The translations under genes and the position numbers were made by a program. A stretch of DNA of 64,000 nt. It comes from Mallotus nudiflorus (taxonomy: Eukaryota > Streptophyta > Magnoliopsida > Malpighiales > Euphorbiaceae). Positions 13,901-25,079 of this stretch are shown in pieces (the stretch's first letter is position 1; every line of letters starts with the position of its first letter). Under the pieces are notes generated by a model, which was given only the letters and a program-made list of their open reading frames with translations, was not told the origin of the DNA and ran no database searches. Where the stretch lies: positions 4,992,501 to 5,056,500 of the forward strand of contig CANTUR010000002.1 in the NCBI GenBank assembly GCA_947683625.1, read 5' to 3'.

Positions 13901-15363
13901 GTTTTGCTTACATTCAAATCTACTTCTTCATGCAGGTTCGTGGAAACTATTATTTAAGCATCAATCAGAAAGGATCTGGATCAGTCTGGCGTCGAACAAC
14001 TGGACAAGAAGTTTATTCACCACTTCTTCTAGCTTTCACACATGAGGTAGTGCTTCATTTTACTTACATTGTTCATGAATTGCCATATATCTTACTTTGG
14101 TCAAATAATTAACTGCATAGACGGAAGAGAAATGGAAAGCATCATATTCAACCAAAGGAACTGCCATGGATCCAGACTACAGCTTGCCTCTGAATGTTGC
14201 TTTAATTACTCTCCAGGTGAGGGTGGCAACTTATTGTAGAACAAATCTAGATTTGCATCATTCTCTTTCTCCCTCTGATCACAGTCTTGCAGGAGCTCGA
14301 TGATGGAAGTGTACTTCTTCGTTTGGCACATTTGTACGAGGTAAATTATATTTTACATAATAATAATTATGACTTGTTAAGAGCTTAGATTCCGAGGTGA
14401 ACGTTGTCTGCCAAGGATATATGTTAAACTTTAAAGATTGCAACATCACTACATCATATATTTTCTTTCATTATTGTGTGTTTGTTAATAATTTTTTTTT
14501 TGTTTTTCCTTTTGAACTGTTGTCGCTTGTTAGGACTTTTACAGAAGCCACAACTATTAGTTGTTAGTATTAGCATAGGAAAGAGATTTCTATATCTAGG
14601 GAAACCACAGTTGTGGGTCCCACCTGCAGTAAACCTAAGGAAAATTTCTTATTCATGAAGCTTAGGTATGTAAAATTTCAAATTTCATCCACTGATACAT
14701 TCTTCTAATGTGGCCAGGAGGGAGAAGATGCCAAGTATTCAGCACTGGCCAAAGTTGAACTAAAGAAGATGTTTTCTGGAAAAACAGTAAGAATATTGTT
14801 TGAGAGTTGCTATTGCTGCAATGCACATCCCAGTAGTGACACATGAACGATATTCAGATCACCATTTTGTGATGGTCTCTGAAATCTGGAACAAAATACC
14901 CAGTGAGGGAGATTCTTGTCTACACTCAGAGTATTACATTCAACGGTTGGATGGGTGACATGATGTAGGTATTTTACACATGGCCAATAAAAATGCAACA
15001 CATATATATGTGTTGCAAATATAACCGTTGAGTGTAATACGCCCGGATTAGGCAAGAACTTCCCATTATACAAATGGTTCAATAAACTTCAGACAAAACT
15101 CTAAGCTTTTGTTTTATTTCTTGTGGCCAAAGGTAAACAGTATTAATTCTGCTGATTTATGTGTAAACTTTCAGATAAAGGAGCTAAAAGAAATGAGCTT
15201 ATCAGCAAACCAGTACAGGTCAGAGATGAAGAAAATGACATGGAAAGTTGAGGGTGACAATGGAGATCAAACCTCACCAGTCAGAGGTGGCCCTGTTGAT
15301 AGTTCTGCTCTTGTTGTTGAGCTTGGTCCAATGGAAATCCGCACTTTCTTGCTAAAATTTTGA
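4923..15363 (+). CDS. Alpha-mannosidase, glycoside hydrolase family 38 (29 exons, 1007 aa)
   Basis: Retaining zinc-dependent exo-alpha-mannosidase of the lysosomal/vacuolar type, which trims mannose from N-glycans in the vacuole or apoplast. Exons: 4923-5144, 5261-5344, 5967-6055, 6182-6356, 6497-6616, 6707-6790, 6881-6952, 7072-7185, 7390-7490, 7597-7690, 8050-8217, 8334-8423, 8757-8819, 8898-8954, 9196-9415, 9511-9644, 9969-10025, 10106-10168, 10942-11013, 11379-11426, 11592-11711, 12368-12433, 13371-13483, 13593-13677, 13936-14046, 14121-14216, 14293-14340, 14718-14786, 15175-15363. All introns are GT-AG and the exons sum to 1008 codons including TGA, the usual length for plant family members. 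A hydrophobic signal peptide spans about residues 4-26. Hallmarks: HSHDDVGW at 51-58 (zinc ligands H53 and D55), GWQIDPFGHS at 171-180 with nucleophile D175, and IAQHHDALSGT with zinc ligand H416. The C-terminal half matches the family's beta-sandwich part (YNPLGWNRTD, SVLVDRATGG). The start is the first ATG and directly precedes the signal peptide. The gene looks intact. The family is certain; orthology among plant paralogues is not resolved. Confidence 0.95.
10301..10348. mobile_element. 48-bp fold-back element in intron 18 of the mannosidase gene
   Basis: GGGGAAATTCTTGCCTGCAT at the left end pairs with TGTAGACAAGAATCTCCC at the right end, leaving only a short loop. TAA stands directly on each side (10298-10300 and 10349-10351), the three-base target duplication typical of Tourist/PIF-Harbinger elements. 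Its ends resemble those of the larger element in intron 28, so it may be an internally deleted relative. Confidence 0.6.
14907..15064. mobile_element. 158-bp MITE with 42-bp inverted arms in intron 28 of the mannosidase gene
   Basis: The left arm 14907-14948 begins GGGAGATTCTTGTCTACAC and ends GTATTACATTCAACGGTT. The right arm 15023-15064 is its inverted counterpart (AACCGTTGAGTGTAATAC ... CAAGAACTTCCC). The middle carries a smaller palindrome, GCAACACATATATATGTGTTGC. It has no coding capacity. Flanking bases show no clean target duplication, so family assignment is uncertain. Confidence 0.65.
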
Positions 15364-15417
15364 TGCCTTTGTGTTAAATCTCAACTTCTTCATCATATTT
15401 GTTTCAACTAATAATGT

Positions 15418-15458
15418 AATAAATTTCAGATGACCCCTTTGTTTGATATCAAAATAAA
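15418..15458 (+). terminator. Candidate poly(A) signals of the mannosidase gene
   Basis: AATAAA occurs at 15418-15423 and 15453-15458, 55-95 bases after the TGA stop, preceded by T-rich and TGTA-containing sequence (AATAATGTAATAAA). Either could serve as the near-upstream element for 3' end formation. Confidence 0.5.
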
Positions 15459-16277
15459 AGCTGACTGGGGATATGGACCTTTGTAAGATCTTTGCTCTAA
15501 GAGAATAAGACCAGGCAGCAAATCTGTTAATGAACCCTTATACATACTAGCAATTGAAAAAACAGTTGAAATTGAAACAGTAATGTATAAAAAATTGGCT
15601 AACAAATTAGATGATTAAATGTGTAGTTTTTGATTAAAAATAAATACCTCACCATATGGTGCTTGGAAAAACTTAATTAGTACGTGGAACTGCTATGTTT
15701 GTATTTAAATAATAAAAATTAAGGTTTAATATAATTGTTACTAATAACTACTTTTAAGATAATAGTTCAAGTGATAAAAATTGCGAACATCCATATGAAA
15801 AGAACTTGTTTAAATCCTGCCTCCCTTACTCTTTCTTTGAGAAATTAACCACTTCAACTAGTTAAAAAAGAAAAAAACTACTTCTATAATACTCATTACT
15901 AAATTCATGTCATGCACATATCATAAATTAATACATATTTTTATTCAATTAATTTAAATATTAATAAAATAAAATAATTTAAACAACTTGAATAAAATGA
16001 TAACTATAAATTATTTAATTATTAAAGTACTCTTTTATATGCATACGAAAAAAAGGAGAAATTAAGAAATTAACTTTGTGACAAAGTATGAATTATGAAA
16101 ATTGGAAAAATTTTCTATCTCATATTGAATAACAAATTTCAAGAGAAAAATAGGAAACTAATTCATCATAAGGAATAAAAAGACTATCTAATTAAAAAGA
16201 CTATCCTTAATTAAAGGGATTTCAAACTTATCTCCTAATCTATTTACTACTTGAATACAAAATTATGGAAACTTGAG
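15459..16277. other. AT-rich intergenic stretch
   Basis: Contains the end of the mannosidase 3' flank and AT-rich DNA. No open frame, repeat pair or RNA gene was recognised. Confidence 0.5.
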
Positions 16278-17397
16278 GGCCTCTTTAGTTTTGGAATACA
16301 AGACTGTTTTTCAGAAAATTTTTCCAAGAAAATTAGAAAATGTAATTTACAATTTAGTTGTGAAATTTTATAATTTTTCAAATTATAACTAATATTGAAA
16401 AATTAATAAAAGGATGTTTTCCACGTATTTTCTTTGATGTTACATATGTATTTTATTTTCTCCGTATGCATATTTTTCTCACCTCTTCTCCTTCCTCTTC
16501 ACCCTCATCGTCTTTTTTTTACCAATTTTTTTATGGGACTAACTGCTTGCTTGTATTCTTATAAATCTACTATATCCCAAACTAAACACCATCCCAGAAC
16601 CAAACCGCAAAGGATTCTAATAAATCAATAACCCAAATACCTTATGAACAACCCCGAACTCTCTGCGCCTTGTTAGTTTCCATATTCCCATTCTCTATTT
16701 ATTCGGATTGTGTCGCTAGCAGTGAGCATATAGATTTAATATTAATCTTCAATAATACTGATCATCAATGCTCTTCCCTTTCAAGCTTTTAGCTGCATCT
16801 TCTCCTTTGTGGCACTAGTTACTACTTGCATGTGCTGCCATATATAGTCGTTTCCTTTTTTTTTTTTTCCTCCTTTCTTTGACACATGCGTAGATATATT
16901 CATATAATTAAAAAAATGGGTACCTTTTTTAGTCCACTTTAGTTTGGTGTTGTATAATTTAACAACGCATGCATTAGAGTTGTCGAAATGCATGCGGTAG
17001 GTACCAAAATTTTCTGTCTCTTGTTTATGTGAAAGGTTGCAAATTGTAATGGATTTGCGATCAATGAGAGCTTTGTCATTTTTTGTAGTGGAAGATATCT
17101 TTTTACTTTCTCCATTCCTTCTACAACACTTTTTTTTTGCTCATTTATTTGCCTTTTTATATGAAAATTAGAACTTTGATTTAAATTTTTTTCATAAATA
17201 AATAAATTTAATATTAAATACTATGGTATGAATCGCAATAATAATCAATATATTAACTAAAAATTTATTATAATAAGTTTCATTAAAAATAGAAATTATG
17301 AAAATAGAAAAACTGAAAATGGAAAATTGAAAAATGAAGAAAATGAAAAGAAAACTAGAAAAGAAAATAGAAAATGTTTTCCAAAACTAAATGGGCC
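16278..17397. mobile_element. Non-coding terminal-inverted-repeat element abutting copia remains
   Basis: The left end GGCCTCTTTAGTTTTGGAA and the reverse of the right end GGCCCATTTAGTTTTGGAA match at 17 of 19 positions. Further inward both sides carry A/T-rich, GAAAAT-type words that pair loosely. The element is 1120 bp with no coding frame. TAA follows the right end; the left flank reads TGAG, so a TAA duplication is not proven. The GGCC-plus-TTTGG end style resembles Tourist/Harbinger elements. It ends exactly where copia coding similarity begins on the other side. Confidence 0.5.
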
Positions 17398-18255
17398 TAA
17401 TTGACATTCCGAAGGAACATAGGACATACACACTAACCCTTCCTCCATTTTTTCTTTAAATGAAATGTCTATCAATTTCAATATGTTTCATCTTATCATG
17501 TTGTATAGGATTATGGGTAATATTGATAGCTAATTTATTATCAAAATAGTGCTTCGTAGGATATTAAAATTTGACTCTTAAATCATCTAAAAGGATCTTC
17601 AACCAAAGTAGTTCACATAATCCTTTAGTAATAGCCCTAAATTTTGATTCTGCAGATGATATTGCTACCACATTATGTTTCTTGCTTCTCCATGTTACTA
17701 GGTTACCAAAAAGAAAAGTGCAATACCATGTAGTTAATCTTCTATCCATTAAGGAACCTATATAGTCAGCATCGGTGTAAGCTTCTAAAGCTAAAGTATC
17801 ATTCTTCTTAAACAAAATTATTTTTCCTGGGTTGCCTTTAAAGTAATGTAGCGCTCTGTAAATAGCTTAAACATGAGATTTTCTTAGATCATGCATTAAT
17901 TGAATAATCACACTTACAGAGTATGTTATATCTGGTCTAGTGTGAGCAAGGTATATAGGGCTTCCAACTAGCTTTTGGTTCATTCGTTTATCAATAGCTA
18001 GTTCTCCTTTAGCTTCTCCCAACTTGTGATTTAGATCTATTATGGTAGAGACAGGTTTACACCTAATTTTCCCTATTTCTCTTAATAAATTAGTCACATA
18101 CTTTTGTTAAGAGATGAAAATTCCTTATGTAGAATATGCCACCTTAATACCAAATAAGTGCTTCAATTTTTCCAATACTTTTATTTCAAACTCTTTCACT
18201 AGTTTCTACTTTAATTCATGTTTTTCTCTCTTATCATTTTTAGCCACTATGATGT
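17398..18255 (-). pseudogene. Ty1/copia pol remnant: C-terminal part of reverse transcriptase and RNase H
   Basis: Read on the minus strand this piece carries typical copia pol motifs with several frameshifts and stops. From the interruption at 18255 the order is IIVAKND after the RT catalytic motif, then LVGSPIYLAHTRPDITYSV (about 17925-17985), then the RNase H region with EAYTDADYIGS (17756-17788) and VAISSAESKFRAITKGLCEL, and finally a tail with KMEEGLVCMSYVPSECQL at 17400-17455. It is continuous in the original element with 36850-37236: the Tat element between the two pieces was inserted later. No copia LTRs or integrase were recognised. Non-functional. Confidence 0.85.
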
Positions 18256-18879
18256 TGTTTGTACCCAAATTGGATTTTAGGCTAAAATTATAAGCCCATT
18301 ATTTTTTAATATGAGTAAAATTAAAAAAAAAAAGCCTAGTTGAATAATGAAAGTTCAAATTTGCACACTTGGTGAGAAAAGAAGATAAAATAAAATTTTA
18401 GAGAAACAATAGTTTATAGGAAGCTTGGAGATAAAGAGCGTTTGGAGTTATGAAGAATTTATTATGTGAATTTAATCTCCAAAATGGAAGGCTTCTGAGC
18501 TGCAACATTTATTTAAAGAAATAAATTCTATCAGTATAAAAAAGATAGAAAATTATTAGCAGGACATCTCCAATCATCAACAATCAACCAACAAATCATT
18601 TTCATTAGCAATTACTGTCATTTTCTTTTCATTAGCTTGTTAATTGCTTTGTTCTTTTACTGTCTTTTACTTTGCATTATGCTTCCAAAAAATCAATACA
18701 ATTTTCCTTTCAGTTATTCAATATTTTTTTTTATTAATCTTTATCATTTGCTTGAAATCTAAACGAATTGTGGTAAAAGAGTTTATGAACTCACAATTAG
18801 TCTAAAGAAGTCAATATATTTTAAGAATTAAATTCCTTTGGCATGCTCATAATCATCCAAAAAATAAAATAGACCAACA
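18256..18879 (+). repeat. 5' LTR of the Tat element
   Basis: The 624-bp LTR runs from TGTTTGTACCCAAATTGG to AATAGACCAACA. It is collinear with the 3' LTR at 36226-36844, with many substitutions and small indels. The sequence just inside (TATTTTAGCACGGCCGGTGGG, 18881-18901) is the GC-rich place where a primer-binding site should lie. I could not assign it to a specific tRNA, since the expected TGG start seems mutated. Confidence 0.9.
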
Positions 18880-19943
18880 ATATTTTAGCACGGCCGGTGG
18901 GATCTATTTTAGCAAGATGCCAAAACTTAAGAATGGAAAAGAAATATTTGAAGTTAGAGATTCAAGCAACAAAACACTTGAAGAAGTAGGTGATGAACAT
19001 TCAAAAGGCAATATGGTGCTCATGGCCAAAATAAAGATGAGGTGCCCCTTAACCAAACAGGTCAAAAGTTAAAATCTGTCAATGTTATTGACAGAGAAAA
19101 CACTAATTCTCAAGTTGTTACTGTAGAAGGATTGAAGGTATTACAAGATATAGTACCTTAGATGATTCATTCTCTGTATTAGGCTAATAATTTTGTCATT
19201 AAGGATTTTGAGAAAATGTTGTAAGGTGTTATGAAATCATTTTCCAAAATGAATGAGTAGGCATCCAAATAGGATATCATGACCAAACCATTAGTGACTC
19301 AAGAGGATTTTGGTAATTCTGTAAAAAATTACTCTAGGAGTCCAGATGGTCATTAATGAAAGGCATATTCCTCCACATCGAAGAGATAAGGTTAATCCAA
19401 ATAATAAGATAATTTCTCCTAATGGCTCTAATGGCCAAAATGGTAATAATATAAATAATAATAGACTTAACCAATAGTTTTTTGGCAGGACTAATACAAC
19501 TTTACAACCAGGAATGTATGAACAATAAGGAAAAAGCATGGGGGGCTATCTTCCGCAGGGTTACATGCCAAATCCTCAAGCCTAAATGCATTTTCCACAG
19601 GCATTTGTGCTACCTCCCTACGCACCCATGATGGGAAATTTATCTAGATGCTATAAGAGATGTGGTATAGGAGCTATACGGGTAAGGTTTATGTCAAGTT
19701 GGCTACCCAAAATTTCATAAACCTTACCTGGGCATGGTTAATAGGGATAATCCTTATCCTAGAGGCTATCGAGTTCCTGACTTTTCCTTATTCTTAGGGG
19801 AAGATTGATGGTCAACACTATAGTACATTGCTCGCTTCACAATTTAATACAGGGAGTTAGCAAATTATGAAAATTTTCCTAATTTGAATTAAGATTATTT
19901 CCTAATAGTTTGATAGGAACCACATTCACCTGGTATACAACAT

Positions 19944-22779
19944 TGTCATGACCCAAAAGAGTGGCTATGACTGGCGCTAGGGAACGAGAATTCTTTTGAA
20001 TCCGGAACCCGTAGCAAGCCTTTAAAATTAAAATAAAAACATGAAATAATAATAATATAAATAAAATATCTTGCAGCGGAAATTAAAATCTCATATGCAA
20101 TAAATATAATATTTTTTAATACAAATTCTCGTTTCAAATCTTTAAAATATAAATCTTAAACATATATAAAATAAACATCACAACTTGACTATAACTACTG
20201 CAGTGTCTAGAATACAAAATAAAATTAAGTAAGCAATTTACATAATAAAGCCGGGACGAAAGAAATCCGATGTAAAGGTTTGTTATTGAGGTATGAGGAT
20301 GAAGACTCTCCTGAAAAATAATCAACGGAGGGGAGTCAGATCTCACTGAGTGAATTGTTATAATATATATACATGCATAACTAAATGACAATGCACACAT
20401 TCAATAGTATATATAATAAATATATATACAGGCAAATACACACAGATGTAGCAAAATCATTTTATATAAATACTGAAAATATTTGTTTATGAAAGATCAA
20501 ATAGAACCTTAGATGATCGCAACCTCAAAACAGTGTTAGACAACACTCTAGCCATACAGGCTCACTTATTCCAAATAAGTTCACTTGTTCCATTTGGACA
20601 GTAGACTGGCCCCGATACACTAAGTCAACTGAGCTCCAGCAGTCTAACTGTCAGTGTGATTGGCCCCGAGACATTTGATCAACCGAGCTCCATCAATCAC
20701 ACTCTTAAATCACATCACACATCAATCAAATCAATCCGATCAATATCCATAATAGGTTAGTAATTTAACCTAAATTCTATCATCGTACCGGTACGTATTC
20801 GGTCCTAATGTTGACCACTAGGTAGCATGTTCTATTAATATCCTTCATTTATATATAAAACATACATTCATAAAATAAATGATGCATGACATTAATTAAA
20901 ATAACAATATAAACCATATATATACTAGAAATATACAAAAAATAAACCAAGTATATTTCGAGTATATATATGTCGAATAAATTCCATTTAATTATAAAAT
21001 AAACTATAAATATACTTAAAAATATTTTAAGAATTATTCATTAATAAAACATGCATTTAATTTAAAATATACCAAAAATAAACCTAAGCAATTATTAAAC
21101 CATTTATGCGTATTTTATAAAATTGAACATACATTTCTAAAACATGTAACCCTAAAACACGTATATATAAAATAACAACTCATAGTTATGTGCTCCTCGA
21201 GACGGGTTCAGCAAGCTTGGTCCATTAGGCCTCGGTCTCGGCGCGACTAAACAAACAAGCAACAATATGAAATCAGAATAAATCTAACGTAATTCTAGAG
21301 ACTCGATCTAAAAATACCGGACACAGAACAAGAATAGGAATTCGACCGGATGTCATGTTTTACGAGAATTCTATCAAAAATTCGTCAGAACCTCCCTTGT
21401 AAACGGACATCTCTCTACTCAGAAAGTAGAGCCGGTCCTACAAGAAAACACACTTTGAAAATACATAATCATACAACCCCTCGGTCGGACTCCCAAACTA
21501 CAATTCCACCGATTGAGATTCACAATTCACGGGATAAACACAAAACATATTAAAATTTCAGAAATACCAAAAATACCCTTGAATAATCAAAATATAGCAA
21601 ATCAAATATTTAAAACACTGAAAATAATTATTTAACTTATAATTACAATAAAACCCTAATTTTAATAAAATATTATTAAAAATCAATAATTCTCAATAAA
21701 TTCATAAATATTGACCAAAATACATTTTAAAACTCCAAATTACACAATTAACCCTAAAACATATTAAAAATTGATAAAAACTCATTTATTTACAAAAATA
21801 GTATATTATACATAATTTGAAAATAATTTACGAAAAATAGTTTTAATTAGTTAAAAATACTAAATAATTTGTAAAAGTCATTTTTATACCTCAAATAATT
21901 ATTAAAACCAATTTAACTAAATTTTCAACCAATTTATTATCAAATTACCAAAATACCCCTAACTATATATAATTTCACATAATTCACTATAATTATACAA
22001 AAATTCATTAAAAATAATATAATTACTCAAAAATTAATTTCTCAACATATAATTCAATAAAATCAATAAATGTACTCAATTAACCAATTAATTTTAACAA
22101 AATACCTAATTAACCTAATTTTCTAAAAATCACCTAAACTAAATAAATTCATAATAATTATAAAAAAATCAAAAAAATTACAAATAAATTTCTAAAATTC
22201 ATTTTAACACCTATAAACACCATAAATCACAATTTCATAATTTATTTAATTAATTTACCAAAATTAAGAAATATTAATAAAATAATAAAAAATTCACAAA
22301 AATCAAAATAATTCCTAAAAATTCCAAAAAAATTATAGGATGTAGATTGAGCTACTAGGATCAATCTTTCTGAAGGAAGTTAGCTTGAATCATTAGAATC
22401 AAAGCTTAAAAAAATCAAGAACTTATATAGGCCGAAAATGAAAATTGGAAACCTAGGAAAATCTAAACCAAATCAAGTGAAAATAAACTCACTGGAGCTC
22501 AAGGAGATGATAGGGATCGGTGGCACTCAAAATGGTGGCCGAAATATGCTTGGTCAGAGCTAGCTTCAAGTTTCGGTCTCCTTGGCTTTTCACGGCCAAA
22601 ACTTACCAGAAAAGGGAAGAAAGGGTGGCAGAGGAAGCTTGGGAGGGTGGTGGTTGGTTGAGAGGAACATCGACAGCAAGGGGAAGGCTTTGCAGTGACT
22701 GGAAATGGTGGGATGGCGTCGGGCGTTGAAAAGAGGGAGGCAATGGCACTAATTGTAAATTTAACAAGCTTTCTATTTT

Positions 22780-22858
<79 letters not shown>

Positions 22859-22928
22859 TTAACTTATATTATTATAATATATGAATATTATATTCAAAAT
22901 AATATACACCACATATATAAAAATCAAC

Positions 22929-23012
<84 letters not shown>

Positions 23013-23382
23013 CACATTAACTTAATAAAACTATATAATATAGGTTTAATTAAAATAAATAAACCCTAATTTATTAAATATGTGTATATATATGCATGTA
23101 TATGTATGTATATTAATACGACAATTAAAATCGTGCATGGACTCATGCAATTTCACGAAACTAACCAATATAATTAATAATTATTTATTTAGGTTTTAAT
23201 TTTCTTAAAAATAAAATTCTCGGAAAAATTTTACGTAAGAAACTTAAAATAATTAAAAATAATTTTAATAAATAACAAACTACTTAAATAATCAAATATA
23301 TAAATCAAATATATATATTAAAATTATTAACACTGCATATCCCGATGCAGTTTAAAATTATTTAAAATCTCAGGATATTACA
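19944..23382 (-). mobile_element. Solo LTR of a Tekay-type chromovirus (minus orientation)
   Basis: This 3439-bp block begins TGTCATGACCC and ends CAGGATATTACA. In reverse complement it matches, over its whole length, the LTR of the intact Tekay element at 54907-58008: the outer ends, the GGCTTGCTACGGGTTCCGGATTC segment, the GAGCTCGGTTGA...TCGGGGCC direct repeats, and the CTCTACT...AGTAGAG hairpin. It is flanked by CAACAT at 19938-19943 and 23383-23388. No internal Tekay sequence remains, so it arose by LTR-LTR recombination. It is longer than the intact LTR largely through TA microsatellite growth. It interrupts the Tat gag and is therefore younger than the Tat insertion. Confidence 0.9.
22782..23011. 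repeat. Two long TA microsatellites inside the solo LTR
   Basis: Uninterrupted TA runs at 22782-22854 and 22936-23011, separated by about 80 bases. The corresponding place in the intact Tekay LTR has a long polypyrimidine tract and no TA run, so these expanded after or independently of the insertion of this copy. Confidence 0.9.
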
Positions 23383-25079
23383 CAACATTACCCAGAAAGT
23401 CTATTATTACATGGTAGGAGATGGAAAGGCAATTTCACACCCAATTTTTCAGAGCTAAACCAAAAATTTGCACAGTTGAGTTGTCTAGGGTGGCTAAGAA
23501 GGTTGGTGAGAGTGCTTATCTATTTATTCAAAGTTCAAAAGGATGAGGAATAGACGTAAGATTTTGCTACCTGAGAGTGAGTATGTCAAAATGGCATAGA
23601 GGGGTCTGGATATTGAATTGAGGAAGAAGTTTTAGGGCATGGAATTTCTTGACTTTTATGAACTTACTGCTAAAGTAAGCGAATATGAGGAGTTGCTCAA
23701 GGAAGAAAATGAAAAGAGGAAGGCTTCAATGGACACATAATTCCAAAAAATGTTCAACAGTGAAATTATTATAGCAGATCTTATAAGCACTGGATCTTGT
23801 GTTTGCCCACTATTAGAAAAAAAGACTCTAAAGGCTTGGAAAAAATCACAAGGTTCCAATCCTTAATTTTAATACACCTTTGAAATTTTAAAGACTGATC
23901 ATATTTTTTATTTCCTTCTTAAGGAAAAATTTATCAAATTACTACTTGATCACAAAATACCTATAACAGAGGAGCTAAAAGGGAGAAATTATTGTAAGTG
24001 TCATAATTCTTACAATTATTCCACTAATGCTTGTTGGGTATTTAAAAATGTGGCACAGGATCGTATTAACAAAGGTGTATTGAAGTTCCTAGAGAAGAAA
24101 GATGCATGCTCATTGAGGAAGATCCATTTCCCCTATAGTTATTGTCAATACTATCGCTGACCTTAGAACTTATTTGGACTTAAAGAAAAAGCTTAAAGAA
24201 AAGGAGGAAAATTGGGATACTCTTAGCCAACCCTCTGGAAAGTTTGATTATAGGGTGAAATACTCCAAGCCTCCTTCAACAAATGTTCCTATAGGATCAA
24301 TAATTCCTTCCAGATAAAGAGATGAACCCAAAAGAGACAGGTGGACACCTAAGCCAAAGCCTCCCTACCACCAAAATTTTTATAATAATATGTGGAGGCA
24401 ACTAAACAGACCTGAAAGTAATTGGAGACCTGTTTAATATTGGAATTTACCAAAAAGGAAAGAAAAGTTTCCAATTCAAAGTCCAAAGTTTTTTCTTAAT
24501 TCTAATTTCTCTAAAAATGTCTATAATAATTACATGTACAAACCTAGGAGAATGTGGTTGCCCCAAGGTTCACTAAAAAATAACTTAGATTTATTATTCC
24601 AACACCTGTGGATCTAAGCAGATGTTGGCAATGAGTGGAATGCAGAAAGTTCTCATAATAGTTAACTCGTACTCAAAAAAGAGTCTCCAAAGGCAACGTG
24701 CTACTAAAAGGAAGGAGAAAGATAAACATATACAAGTCCAATTAGTGCAACAAATGGACCTAAAAATAAGTATAAATTTAAAAGGAAAGCTAATAAAGAT
24801 CCTAGCTCTAATAAAGTAGAATTTGTAGGTAGCTCAGGTTCTTAAAAGGTATATTTTAAAAGAAGTATGAAATTGGATAAAGATATGGAAATTGATGCTT
24901 TTGAGATGGAAGGTGAGATTTTGCCTTTTGGATGTGCTACTACATCAATGGTGCTACCTTAGGAATTCATTATGCGAGAAGTTGGCAAAAGTGAGCCCCA
25001 TAACACTTGGGGGGGGCAACTTTATTAAAAGAAGTGGAAAACTTGAGTGAAGCCATGATTCATGCCACTAGACCAGATT

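Larger units (their letters stand above)
18917..25040 (+). pseudogene. Tat gag pseudogene, interrupted by a solo LTR
   Basis: The first ATG after the leader, at 18917, opens a frame starting MPKLKNGKEIF that soon meets stops. Gag sequence continues to 19943, is cut by the solo LTR 19944-23382, and resumes at 23383 with the typical gag phrases LSRVAKKVGESAYLFI (about 23480-23530). Around 23985-24060 a Tat-type zinc-finger region reads YCKCHNSYNYSTNACWVFKN. Proline- and lysine-rich text follows to about 25 kb. Many stops are TAG or TAA at positions expected to hold Gln or Trp. The capsid precursor is not translatable. Confidence 0.75.

Noticed and set aside
19944..23382. A separate gene-bearing insertion inside the Tat gag
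   Set aside because: It has no coding frame of note and aligns end to end, inverted, with the Tekay LTR, so it is a solo LTR.
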